Shown: piece by piece, positions 27,068-39,300 of the stretch
Position numbering within the stretch: the first letter of the stretch is position 1
How the letters are laid out: the number at the start of each line of letters is the position of its first letter
NCBI GenBank assembly: GCA_030770545.1
Contig: CM061098.1
Location: forward strand, 18,818,501-18,882,500
Direction of reading: 5' to 3'
Length of the DNA: 64,000 nucleotides
DNA from: Macropodus opercularis
Lineage: Eukaryota; Chordata; Actinopteri; Anabantiformes; Osphronemidae
Notes under the pieces: model-generated
Told to the model about the DNA's origin: nothing
Databases searched by the model: none
The model's input: only the letters and a program-made list of their open reading frames with translations
Made by a program: the position numbers and the translations under genes

Positions 27068-27577
27068 CTCTTCCTCCTCCCTCCTCTTCCTCATCCATCC
27101 TTCTCCATCCTCTTCCTCCTCCTTCCTCCTCTTTCCTCTTCCTGATCCATCCTCTTCCTCTCTTCTCTTCCTTCTCTCTCCTCTTCCTCATCCATCCTTG
27201 CTTCTCTTCCTCCTCCTCCTTCATCTTCCTCCTCGCTCCTCTTCCTCCACCTTCCTCTTCCATCCTCTTCATCCGCTCTCCTCTTCCTCCTCCATCCTCT
27301 TCCTCCTCCCTCCTCTTCCTCCTCCATCATCTTCATCATCCATCCATCTCCATACTCTTCCTCCTCCTTCCTCCTCTTTCCTCTTCCTGATCCATTCTCT
27401 TCCTCTCTTCTCTTCCTTCTCTCTTCTCTTCCTCCTCCTTCATCTTCCTCATCCCTCTTCCTCCTCCATCCTCTTCCTCCTCCCTCCTCTTCCTCCTCCC
27501 TCCTCTTCCTCCTTCATCCTCTTTCTCCCCCCTCCTCTTCCTCCTCCATCCTCTTTCTCCCCCTTCTTCTTTCTGCA
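27068..27577. repeat. polypyrimidine/polypurine tract (TCTTCCTCC-type minisatellite)
   Basis: About 510 bp in which the plus strand is almost entirely C and T, built from variants of CTCTTCCTCCTCC with CATCC interruptions. A block starting at 27111 (TCTTCCTCCTCCTTCCTCCT and what follows) recurs at 27356, so part of the tract arose by a roughly 245-bp duplication. Skewed composition removes stop codons and gives spurious Ser/Pro-rich frames on one strand and Glu/Gly/Arg-rich frames on the other. Such tracts can form triplex (H-) DNA. Confidence 0.9.
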
Positions 27578-30489
27578 TCGACCAATATTCACAGATTTCC
27601 AGAAGTTACAGCAGCAGCTGAGCAAAACATGCTCTCCTACATTGTCCTCTAAACAGATGGTTTGTATCTGTGCATGTGTATGTTCTTGAGTCATGTTCCT
27701 GTTTTTTCTGCATCTTTAAGAAATCTCAGGGGAAGCACTCTCTGCGCATAACAACAACAACAACAACAACATCATATCTTATTAAAAGGAGACAGATCAA
27801 AAAACCCAAATGCCCTTCACACATTCTGGTATTCTTTTGTGAGGAATAATCTGAGAAGAGAGCATCTCATTGATCCCTCAATCCCTACAGAACCGAGGGA
27901 CGCCCATCTCACTGGAAACAATGGCTGGCACGCGGAGCGGCAGAGGCAGGGAGGCGGAGGGGAAACGGATGAAACAAAAACATCAAGAAAAACACTGACA
28001 GAGAGAGAGAATCACATCAGACGGCGGATTTTGAAATTGCCTCGTGCCAACTCTGCTTATTATATTTCACATCTCATTATGTGCTGAGGGCTTTTTTTGG
28101 GGTGGCTGTTTGTCAGCCGCTGTGACTGGAATAACAATGATGTGTTTCTGCGTCATTTGCTGCGAGAACAGACACACGGGAACTTGTTCCTGTTCTGCCT
28201 GTGACACGGACACAGATGAGGTCTCGGCAGATGATCAGCGGTGGAGGACCTCTGTCCTGCTGCTGTTTAGCAGCTCAGGTGTCTTGCTGCGCTGAGGTAA
28301 CTGTGTCAGGTGAATGTTATTCTCTCACTGCAGGAGGACAGCGACGAACATTAAATTACAGCCATTTTCCCACATGGCAGCTGTTCCAACACTGACTTCA
28401 TGTGCCCCTCAAATATTTAGCTATGCAAGCATCCCATCATAACATAAAGCGCAGAGCAAAGCCTGCTTGCTCAGCACTTACAGCAGCTAATGAATCAGAT
28501 AAAACAACAATAGTAATGGTGATGGCTGTTTGCATACGTAAATCATTTCTTCTCCTCCGGCTGCTCAGACTATCTCCTCCTGAACTAAAGCGAATGTAGA
28601 TTTCTGCTATTAATTCCAGCGGAGCATGTGCTGCCGTAGTTATTCTGTCAACGCAGTGTTAATGGAATAAGGGCTGTACAGCAGCTCTGCCAGGCTGAAG
28701 TCGTTCTTTCTGTTCGTCTGCTCGTTTGTTTTGTGGTCGAACATTCCACCTGTAATGAGACGGCAATAAAACTTTATTTGCAAGTTTTCCATTAAAGCCA
28801 GCAGACAAATGACTAGAGGGAAATAAAGGCGATTTCTGGTCTGTCGTTGTGACACATTAAATGATGCTGGTAAACTGATATGAAGCACATCACTGCAGCA
28901 TTGATTCAGCAGTTTGAACTAAGGAATTACTGCAGCGGTTGTCTTCAGCTCTCACAGATATACAGTAAGGAAAGTACAGCACTGCTGGAAGGCTGCCACT
29001 CATGGTGGCGCTTCAAGAAGTTTTCACTTGTGTTATATTTAGTCGTTTATTAGAACTTACAATCCAATGAGGGGCTCCAGAGACAACAGGGCAGATCCTT
29101 TCTGCAGGTTGTAAATGTGAGTGGTTGTGTGAAGGCTTGGTCTGTGGAGGTCCTGGGTCACCAGGCACACAAACTCCTCACACGGGGGTTTAGGGCTTAA
29201 AGAAAGTCAAAGAGCACTTTCCCTTTGGGGTATTATTAAAAGAAGCATTAAATGTAGGTGAAAGGGAGGGATGTTAATTTAACGCTGTTGGAAAAAACGC
29301 TGCTAACGGAAGCTGATTAGCTGATACAAATTACAGGAGGCACTGCAGACTGAACTGAAGGCCGATGGAAACTCTACGGTCAAAGACGGTATTGGTTGTT
29401 TCTGTTTTACTGCTCCTGCACAAACTCTTGTTTCTAATTCAGGTTAAATTGTGTTAAATTGCATATGCTGTAGAGGCAACCAGCTCAACCTGTACCTTCA
29501 TTCACTCTGCAGACTGTAGAGTGAATGAAGAAAGATAGTCAGTGTGTAACAAGCAGCTCCAGCCCACACAGGTGGAGGGTTTGTGACCTGAGAGAGATCA
29601 GGGAGAAGAGACGTGTGGGTATGAATGTACATCACAGGCCTCACTAGTATGACAAGGCAAGAGAGGTGAACATGAGCTGAGACCGACAACACAGACGTCT
29701 TCCTAATTCTGCTCTAAGCCTGGGACTATGTCATCACAACAAAACATCTGTCACAAGCAACCTTGAAGGTGTGAAAGCACAACCTTTTGAATTGGAGTCA
29801 CACAACAACACACACAACTCTTTACAGACTGTTTATTGCAGTTAATCCACGGCTAATTATCACCTGTCAGTCTTACAACTCGACTAACAAACGTGATGGA
29901 GAGGACACAAATGCAGGCGAAAGAGCAGCATGTGGACGTGAATTTAGTGAGGTCTTCACTGGGTAATAAATGACAACAGAAACAGTTCAGGAAACAGAGA
30001 ACTCTAAATTTAGAAAACTAAGAAACATAAAGCGCAGCCTGAAGCAGGAACTAATTGAATCAAATACTATGAAATAAACAGAAGCTCATCCTGAGTAAGG
30101 ACATAAAGCACCGAGGCTGGAAGAATACAGTTTACAAACTACACACTATGAACAAATGCAGGAATTAACCTAATGACTTTGAAACCTGACTTGACACTTG
30201 CTTGAACAGGTACAAAGCTAGAGGTCGACAAGGAATGACTCACTAGCAATTACTGCTAGTGAGAACAGAAGATAAATACAAACGAATGCGTGACAGGTGA
30301 GTACAAACATGACATTAACACAAAGCACAGAACAAGGAACACAGTCCACAGCACCGCCTGGCGGCATAATTGTCCCAGTGGTTGGCTGCAGTTTGGGCTG
30401 AAAGATCCCTCTGATCCCTGTTAACTTAGAATTGACTGGATAATAAGTAGTCAGTGAACATCTATATTCAACATATCGAAAGAAACATG
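27578..30489. other. unrecognised non-coding stretch
   Basis: It holds a short (AAC)n run at about 27750-27770; otherwise no gene or repeat family is recognised. Confidence 0.5.
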
Positions 30490-31098
30490 GGAAGTGGCTC
30501 ATCTAGAGTCACGGTACAGGAAGTGGCTCATCTAGATTCACGGTACAGGAAGTGGCTCATCTAGATTCACGGTACAGGAAGTGGTTTATCTAGAGTCACG
30601 GTACAGGAAGTGGTTTATCTAGATTCACGGTACAGGAAGTGGCTCATCTAGATTCACGGTACAGGAAGTGGCTCATCTAGATTCACGGTACAGGAAGTGG
30701 TTTATCTAGATTCACGGTACAGGAAGTGGTTTATCTAGAGTCACGGTACAGGAAGTGGTTTATCTAGATTCACGGTACAGGAAGTGGTTTATCTAGATTC
30801 ACGGTACAGGAAGTGGTTTATCTAAAGTCACGGTACAGGAAGTGGTTTATCTAGATTCACGGTACAGGAAGTGGCTCATCTAGATTCACGGTACAGGAAG
30901 TGGTTTATCTAGAGTCACGGTACAGGAAGTGGTTTATCTAGATTCACGGTACAGGAAGTGGCTTATCTAGAGTCACGGTACAGGAAGTGGCTCATCTAGA
31001 TTCACGGTACAGGAAGTGGTTTATCTAAAGTCACGGTACAGGAAGTGGTTTATCTAGATTCACGGTACAGGAAGTGGCTTATCTAGAGTCACGGTACA
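30490..31098. repeat. 29-bp minisatellite, 21 copies
   Basis: Exactly 21 tandem copies of a 29-bp unit (609 bp) containing GGAAGTGG, a variable triplet (CTC, TTT or CTT), ATCTAGA and CACGGTACA. The units differ almost only at two positions: the triplet, and the three bases after the TCTA core (GAT, GAG or AAG). There is no intervening spacer sequence. The variant pattern is mixed rather than blocky except for a few short runs, which suggests repeated unequal exchange or slippage involving several units at a time. Confidence 0.97.
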
Positions 31099-32566
31099 GG
31101 GTTTCTGCCGTTAGTTAGTTCTGTTTCTTGTTGATGGAGGATGTAAGTTTGTTTAACTAAACCGTGTTCTGGGAACATTACTCCATTCTGCTCTCCATTA
31201 AACTCTCTTAAACTTTGGGACACACAGTATATTTTATTAGCATCTACAATCCAAAAGACAACTATGACCAAATGTGTATTTCGGAAATGAAATGTAACCA
31301 TAGAAAATTGTCATTTTTTGTCTGGTTCAGTCCCATCTGACATTTTTTACTCATGAATATTTAATACATGGTTTGAATCTTTAAAATTCAGTAAAAACAG
31401 ATGGATGGAAATGAAATGGGAGCGATAAGACCCCTGATCCTTTGTTCCCTCCTCTTTATTAATTCACATTGTGAAAAACTAAATGGAGGATGTAATTATT
31501 TATCTCAATCTTGTTTGTCAGAAACGAAGCCTTTTTCTCCCAGTGTTGATCAGCAGAGAAGTCTGGACGTGACGTCGTGTTTCCTTGGTCCTGCTTCATT
31601 TGTGGGAGGCTTGTCAGTCGAGGCTGTGGCTCATTGCTCAGCAATTAGATGAGTTCAGTGTTTAGCCTGAAGGGGCTCAGCTGTTTAGAGGGAGTGTTAT
31701 GCTTGGATGTAAAGTACCAGCACTGCTCTCCTTACAGGCCCTTAGGTCGTTTGCATGTTCAGAACACGCTTCCATACAGCAGTTGTACTGATTCCAGTGT
31801 CTTTTCTCTTGATATAACTTTGACTGAACTTCAGAATGTACTGGCCGCTTGAAGTCCTACTGCTTCATTCATATTTCATGCTCTCACACAGTAAGTCCTA
31901 CATATTTAGACGTCTGTAGTTTAACTCTACATGCCTGCTCTACGCATCAATGGCGTTTGACGGGTGACTTAGGTTGAGAGAGAGACTGTGCAGACAGATG
32001 AAGAGGCTGGTCAGGAGCGGTGCCAGGAGTAACGGGTCTGGAAGGGAAATAAAGCCCTGTCTTGAGATTTGCCGGAACAGAGAAGATGGATAGTTCATAA
32101 AGAGGCAGGAGGTCAAGGAGCCCTGCCGCCTACTAGTGTCCTCCTCCAAGATGCACATGCTCGCCATCATTGCTTTTATTTACTTTCTAGCATCAGGTAA
32201 TAGCGTTTTGTCTCATTGTTTCTACACTAAGGCATCAATACAACAGTTAATCTTATTGCATCTCAAAGAAAACATAGACACACACGTTGCATAACCTATA
32301 TTTATACTTCATCAAACATCTCTTGCTCTGGGCCCTGATGCAACAATACTACTAATACTAATATACACATTATACACATTTTATTCAGTTTCCTAAAATG
32401 TTATTGTCTAAAGAAGCTGCATTCAGACAGTTTGTATATTAAAATCACCTGTTTTTATCATGGGATGTATTCTGAAAATGAAAGACGCTTCATAGAGACA
32501 CAATCAGCAGAGCTTGTGCAGCATGAGCGAGAAGGAGCTGATCCGTCAGGTTAGGCTTCAGTCCTA
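31099..32566. other. unrecognised non-coding stretch with a candidate signal-peptide exon
   Basis: No gene is established. A short open segment with a hydrophobic leader, followed by a splice donor, lies at 32151-32196 and is listed separately. Confidence 0.5.
32151..32196 (+). other. candidate first coding exon encoding a signal peptide (low confidence)
   Basis: ATG opens a 15-residue hydrophobic run, MHMLAIIAFIYFLAS, followed by one base of the next codon and a GTAATA donor, giving a phase-1 junction. That is the usual arrangement for the leader exon of secreted or immunoglobulin-type membrane proteins. No second exon with a recognisable domain was found downstream, so this may be chance. 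Confidence 0.2.
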
Positions 32567-32990
32567 AATGTGTCCGTTCAGTCTTTCCCCGCTAGGGGGC
32601 GGTGTTGAGTTCATGTTGTGCTTTGTCATTTCCCGCCTGTTGACCTGTGTATGTGAATTACCCCTAGTGTGTCTTCCTTCGTCTTGCGTTGCCTTGTCCT
32701 ACTTATTATTATTATTATTAACATGGCCCTAGCGGATTGTTTAGTCCCTGCTCTGCAGTGGTTCTGTGTTCTCGTGTCCATCGAAGTCATTCGTTATGAT
32801 TTTCCTGCCGTTGCAGTGATTTTGTAGCCTAGTGACTTTTTATTTCTTTGTAAATTGTTAGTTCCTCCTCAGCAGTGATTTAGTTTTTATATAGCCATTT
32901 TAAATTTATTGACGTAGTTTTGTTAAATTAAACTTAAAACCATGAGGGACATGTCTCTGGTGGCCTTTGCACGTGGGTCAGAGTTTCAGT
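32567..32990 (+). mobile_element. possible diverged solo LTR of a chromovirus-like element
   Basis: The layout resembles the LTR of element 2: a CCCGCTAGGGGGCGG box near the start (compare CCCCACCAGGGGGAG), alternating T-rich segments with CTCTGCAGTG and GCAGTGATTT blocks, a late AT-rich polyadenylation-like stretch, and a TTTGCACGTGGGTC end resembling TTTGCACCTGGGTC. No target duplication was found. An (ATT)n run sits inside. Confidence 0.35.
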
Positions 32991-35121
32991 TCTTTTCTCT
33001 TCTCTTCACATCTCTAAACTGTGGCAGTTACGTCATGAATTATTTGTGATTATTATTGCCGTTGTTTTTAGTTTGTCTCTCTGTGAATGTAAAATCACCA
33101 GGGAACAGTAGAGAGAAGTGATGATGTCATCATTGTAGACTAAAGTTAGCATCTGATTCCAGCCTGATTCAACCGTTTATTCAGTTTAGTCATAAAACCA
33201 AGTGGTTTCACCAAACTCTTACTGTTCTGAAGAGAAAGGAGACATGTTCCATATATATTATTATATGTATGTATATATGTTTAACGCCATCTTGTTTACA
33301 TGTGCGTTGGATCTGCATTTAATTGTAAATGTCAGTGTGTTGTGTTGACCAAATTCATAAAGAGACATTTTGCTTGTTCTCTCATTAACAGAATCAATGC
33401 TCACTTCAGACCATCCTCGATAAACTAGAGCTGTTGTGAAGAGGTTGAATGGAATGAAGCCGGTTCGAACCTAGACCTGTTTTACTTGGTCTAGTTTTTA
33501 CCCTTTGCCATAATAAGCAGAATTCCACTCAGACCGTTACTCACAACTCACTCAACCAATAGGACATGAAGCACTGACGTCCAGTCTGTGTGACGTCTGC
33601 GAGGTTTTGTGTCTTTCGTGTCTTTTGCAGTGACTGACAGATGCTCCAAACAGATTTTACCAAGGTGACGGTTGTGTAACTAACAAACACTGGGTTCTTC
33701 TGTTAAGTGCAGGGTCAGTTGTCTTCCTTTTAGCTTTTTGCTCCTGATGCTTTGTTTCATTGGCACCTTGTGCTATGACATCAAATCCATTTTTGTACAG
33801 ATCTGCATTCATCGATCGGTTTGGCCGTCACTCACTAGGACCTACTGCTTCTCCAGTGGAGGAGTCTCACCACCTGGTAGTGATCCGTTCAGATGACTGA
33901 TCACTGACCTCTGGTGCCAGAGCCTGATGCTTGAACACATTGTAACTAGCACAGAAGTCCAGTAAGAGTCAGTGGCACCTTCTCTGCTGGCCTAACAAAA
34001 CCAGAAATTCATTTATTTTTCCTAAATATGTGTATGCAATTATTCTTTTATCCTTTTGTCTTCGTGTCATATTATATATCCGTTTGATTAGGCTGCTTCC
34101 AGCAGGATTCAGCTACCTTGTGTTGCCAGATCAATCGGATTACGAGTTGCTGACAGTAAGGCTGCTAGAAGGCCTCATGACATGAAAATGTGTCCTGTGA
34201 TTGGATAAAGAAGCTGGGAAGCAACCCTCCCATTTACTGGGGAAAACTCCAACACATGACGACGGGCTGGGGAGCTTGAAGCCCATCCAGCCTGCCTCCA
34301 GGGTAGAGTCCAGCCCCTCATGGGTTTGGTTCTGGACGGTCTCATTCTCACAAACAACCCAACACTAAACACGTTCCATGAAGCAGTATGATCATCCCAA
34401 CACTCTACACGCAGCAGCTTCAGGATTCAGGTGGCACAGGACAATCTGAGGGGAAGTATATACGTATGATTAATTAGCCTGGGACACTGCAGAGAAGCAC
34501 ATGGACGGGAGTATAATCACGTGAATGCAGAACAGCTGGAGCAAGCGGGCGACGAGCAGAGTGAGCGTATTTACTGGAAGCTGGAGCTGATGGCAGGAGA
34601 AACGACGAGTCCCGGAGACAGAAATAGTCCCGGCATGAAAACACGCATCATTCAATGAGGTGACGGGGTGAAAGAGTGGAGATTACGCCAGACACATCAA
34701 CCTTAACAAGTCGTATTACTAAAGAGAGGCTGCTCATTAGTCCCCCCAAAGTCCACCAAAGGCACTGTGTCCTGCCGGAAGCTCCTTCAGGCTGCTCAGA
34801 GTTTTCAGTGTGGATGTTTTTGTCACACTAACTGACCTCGTCTTTGGCGACGTGGACGTGTCATCACGTCCAGAACTAAAAGTTCAAAGACACCTCCAGA
34901 CGTCTCCACTCGTCCTTTGTTTCTGCGCTTTATACGAGCCTAAATGGAGAGCAAGGAAGTGAACATGAATCCACTCTAAGAAGCTTCAATACGTCTGACG
35001 AAGACAAAAACAATTAACGTTTTTCAGCCTCACGTGAGGATGACGTGGATGTGAAGAGCTGGTGTCACGTCTCTGTTATCTGACGACAGAATCCCTCCAC
35101 CAGCGCCATGGATTGAATTTA
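32991..35121. other. unrecognised non-coding stretch
   Basis: No gene or repeat family is recognised. Confidence 0.5.
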
Positions 35122-35448
35122 CAGTGGGCACAGTGGGCACAACTGAAGTCACATGTGCAAAACTCTAACTACAGTCTGCACAGCATCAGTTCATGTGGAC
35201 CAAACTCTAGTTCGTTTTTCGTTGCTTGAACACAGTTTTCAAAACTCTACACACTTACCCCATGACTTTAACCACAACCTGCACAACGCTATGGATTTAC
35301 AGCACTTTGTTCAAATGCTAACACACTGCTGTCAAAACTGTGAACCACACATTCAAAATGGAATAGATTGTCACTGCTGATTGCAGTTTCAGCTGAAAGG
35401 CTAAACAGGTGTCTTGTTTTACACTTGTTAGTGACCCCCCCCCCCACC

Positions 35449-35481
<33 letters not shown>

Positions 35482-36331
35482 TTGCATATATATGTGTGTG
35501 TATGTATATGTATATATATATAGGTAGAGCTCAGAAAGAGTAATTGTGGAAATGCATCAAGGACGACGGGTTTGTGGAGGGAGAAGGGCGGCAAGTTTTG
35601 TACCTGCCTGCATATTCACCCTTCCTCAACCCAATAGAGGTGGAAAGTGTTTGATCACCACCCACATGACCAAACGTCTCTTCTGGAAGCCATGCTAACA
35701 GTGACAGTGCTGGATGTGAGGACATGAGTCCAGAGGATCCAGGGATGGATGAGGTTCTTCCCCAGATTCATGGCAAGAGAGAACTTTAGATGTGATGTTG
35801 ATGAAAACCTGTGGCCTGATGCTAGAGAGAGGCAGGATCAGCCCCTCAATTATTCGATCAAATTACAGTATATAGAGTATGTTTCTACCTTTTTCTGCTC
35901 ATTACTGTAATTCCCATAAATGACTATCAACTATTGAAGCAAACTGCTAATTTTCATTTACCTTAGTAAAGAATTGTTATGTTCCAAACATTTAAATAAA
36001 TCATGTGACAGAATGTTTCTCTTTTCTTTGAAATTCTTTCAACTGTAAAGGTTTTAGTTGGTATTTTCTGTATTGGTGCTTGATGTTAGTGTTTTTTCAC
36101 TCAGTGTTTTCTGAGTGACAGTGTGTGTTATCTCAGTGACGGTTGTGCATGGTGTTATGCTGCACTGAGCTGTTTTGAGCCATGTGTTTAGAGTTGTGTT
36201 GCTTTGAATGAGTTTTGCAGGTGATGTGAACTGTTCAGCTCAGGTGACTTTTGGTAGAGCAGACTGTAGTTAGAGTTTTGCACATGTATCTCCAGTTGTG
36301 CTCACTGTCGTTTAGCAATCGAAAAAAACTG
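35122..36331 (+). mobile_element. TA-flanked DNA transposon (IS630/Tc1/mariner-like), decayed
   Basis: Both ends carry a long imperfect terminal inverted repeat containing ATGTGCAAAACTCTAACTAC; the right end reads the same on the minus strand at about 36266-36285. The element starts CAGT and ends ACTG, with TA on each side (35120-35121 and 36332-36333). The right repeat has extra sequence next to the tip that the left lacks. Inside is the 3' part of a transposase (35545-35830), plus C-run, CA and TA microsatellites at about 35435-35523 that probably expanded after insertion. Confidence 0.75.
35545..35830 (+). pseudogene. DDE transposase 3' fragment of the 35.1-36.3 kb element
   Basis: The plus strand reads YLPAYSPFLNPIE, the conserved block of DDE_3-type transposases before the last catalytic acidic residue. 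Segments equivalent to the downstream region follow (DHHPHDQ-like, SPEDPGMDEVLPQIHGKREL-like and CDVDENLWPDA-like blocks) spread over several frames. Stops and frameshifts interrupt it, and the catalytic N-terminal half is absent. In the intact family the protein cuts and pastes the element at TA sites. Confidence 0.65.
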
Positions 36332-39300
36332 TAAAGCAATGGAAGCGCAGGCTCAGCACAATAACCATTCTGAAGCTGAACATGCATGTTCACTCACTGC
36401 ATCAAGGCACTGAAATGGTGAAGCACTGACTTCACGGAACAGAACCAGAACAGAACCGATGCGCCACAGGGAGACACACACACACACACAACCCTAGTAA
36501 AAGCAGAAGAATCGCATCCCAGATGTTCCCTCCTCCACTTAACTCAGCACTTTTCCTCTTTCATTGCGTTTTAAACGAGCTGCTGCATGGAGGCAAATGC
36601 CAGCTCCCACCTGCATCCTCTGATTTCAGTTTTCCCAGAGACATAACAATAATAGCTTGGCTATTTAAAGTGGCTCGCTACAATCTCATCTCATAATAGA
36701 GCAATAGAGGAAGATGGATCTGCCCTGGCAGAGCAGTGAGGGACCGTTATGTGAGAGAGCTTAAGTAAAGACTTCCAGTTAGCCGCAGGCAAGTTCCTGT
36801 AACTTATTCCAGAATTCATTTATCACGACTAAAACGTTTTGCCAGGACATCGCATGGAAAAGGGGTGACGAAGACTTGTGCCATATATATTTATATATAC
36901 TATATGATTTATTTTTCTCAGCTGCTGAAATGGCTCCCTGGGTGCTTAGCGCACACAGATAATGCCAGTGAGGAAGCAGAAAAGCAATAATTCTGGCTGG
37001 GCCATGGAGCTCAATTGGATTTACTGTCAAGTTCCTTCATCGGTTTAATAAAGTCCTTCTCCCCATCTTTCCTGTCCCACCCGTGGGGTGTCTGCTTATA
37101 TAAGACCATCTGCATCAGCCGTTAAGGAAACTGAAGCGTTTGCCTCCACTGTTATTGTTCATTGGGATTCATCAAGTTTTACTGTTGCATTCTAAAGTGT
37201 CTCATGGTGAAAATGTGATTGAACCTTCGACACGACTAGAAGATCTGCAGAAGGGTGAGAGCACCGTGTAATCATGGGACAAGCAGCACAGTGTTCATAG
37301 CTTAGATTGTGGGGACATCAATAACTAGAGGAATAAATGACTACCAGCGACCTGAGGCTGTTCGGTGGCAGCAGTCCGTCGGATCAGCAGTTGTCTTCCT
37401 CTAATAAAGGTCTGGGCCATGGACTGGGACCTGTCCTGTCTGAAGATGATGATGCTGCGCCTGAAACCCGAGTTGCTCTTTCTACTAAAGCGCAGTGAAA
37501 TCCACCATGTAACGGTGAACACGGTGTCCTCTGAGTCACGGTTGCTCCCCTGTGGGCCAATCAGAACCATAATGGCTCTGTGATTTAGCTCTGTAATTTC
37601 AGCTCACTCTTACACCCTGAGAACAATCAGCATCATTTCCTCAATGCCAACATGTTTTGTGTTTTTCTGTGTTGTGTAGCATGAACCTGATGAAGGAACA
37701 CGACTCTGATTTATACAGCAAGTTAAGATAAAAAGCAGAGTTGAAATGTTGAAATTCATAAGGTCAAAAACACTAAAGATCAGCTGTGAGAAGCCTCCTA
37801 CACAGAGCCCGACATCTTATCAGTGAGGGGGAGGAAGAGAGGGAAGTGCAGCGGGTCCATGGATGCAACACACTTAACTTAAAGATTTATGAAAGAAAGA
37901 GACCAGGACAGGCTCAAACACAAGTACAGTCCAGTGGTGGGAAGGCGTGAGCCAGGATTCTCTGTGTATGCTGGTTGAAGCTGCCCTTGACTTGGTTGCA
38001 CAGTCGTCTCCTAGGTCTGGTTCTCTACACCAGCTCCACTTAGCTGCTCCTTCCCACAATGGATGAAAGCAGGATGAGTTGAAGCTGCCTGCCTTCGTTC
38101 CATGACTATAAATAATAGTAATAATCCACCGTGGTTCATTGTGTCTCATCCATGAACACGTCTTGCTGGTACTTGCTCCAGTACTTATCACGTTTTGAAG
38201 CAGGCATATGTGTCTCTGCTTGTTTCTGCTGTGGTTGTGATGATCAATTGCCCTGGTGTCCAGAGGGACTATATATGAATCAACGTGGATTCATATTCTC
38301 TTCAGCCTAATGAATGAGGCGAGTCGCTTGTAGCACATCACAGGGTAATTAAACGCTACGGCCCGAGCATCGACGAGCTGGCTGCATATTAGATGCTACT
38401 AGATGTGACCAGGCGAGGCCAAGTGCTGTATTGATCAGCCACCTAACGTTCTCAGGCTCAGTCTAACCCTCAACCTCCAATTTATTTTCCGGTCATTACC
38501 GTCAGTGAGCAGCATTCAGCGCAGCCACAGGCCCCACAGTCAAACACTCACACACACAGCGGCTGAAAAAAGCAGTGGTCACCTTTATCCTTCTCCTCCC
38601 AGGTTCAAATCAATGGCCGTAGCTAATAGCTAAATGCTAAATACACCTGTCTGCTGCCCGCCCCACCCTAGCGTGCTCGCAGACATCCCGGAGCCCTGGG
38701 TATATACACACTGATAGGTCCATGATTTGGGATGAGAATGGGTCACAGGAGGAAAGGGTGAGACATGAGAAAGGAAAGGTATTGATTGGCACATACAAAA
38801 TGTTCCGCTACAGCGACTTCTTGACCTGCATATAACAACATGACGAGCAGGGATCGATGTGGGTCCGAGGGAGGAGGATGGAGTAAATGTGTGGACTCAT
38901 TCATCGTCACTGCGTGGCGCTTACCGGCGTCAGTGCAGGCCTTTCCACAGACGCGCCGCTAGTTGGGGTCACTGCTCAAGGGAACGACTCTCTGCTTTGC
39001 CATATTTATTGGAGCATCTCATGCTTAGCTATCGTCATGTTGCAGCTGGTGGCTCAGCCCTTCCAGAGGAATTCACACGGTCCATAACTTACACACACTG
39101 TTTACTGGGCTCTGTGCAACTTGCGCTGGATGGGACCCAAACACGGGAGCTGCTTCCAACCTGACTGTGATATTATCGCAGCATTCTGTAACGGAAGGCC
39201 TCACACAATATCTGCAAAAGCCACGAAGAAGAGATGAGACGCTGAGTTCACAGACCTGCTCAGTGACTCGTTTACATGCACATACGTGTGACTGCATGTT

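Noticed and set aside
27091..27689. Long Ser/Pro-rich and Glu/Gly/Arg-rich reading frames on both strands
   Set aside because: They arise from the polypyrimidine tract, which contains few stop codons by composition. There is no domain and no gene-like context.
30490..31098. CRISPR-like array
   Set aside because: The units are contiguous with no unique spacers, and the genome is clearly eukaryotic. It is a minisatellite.
33455..33475. B-box-like GGTTCGAACCT suggesting another tRNA-derived element
   Set aside because: No A box at the right distance upstream and no SINE body downstream.
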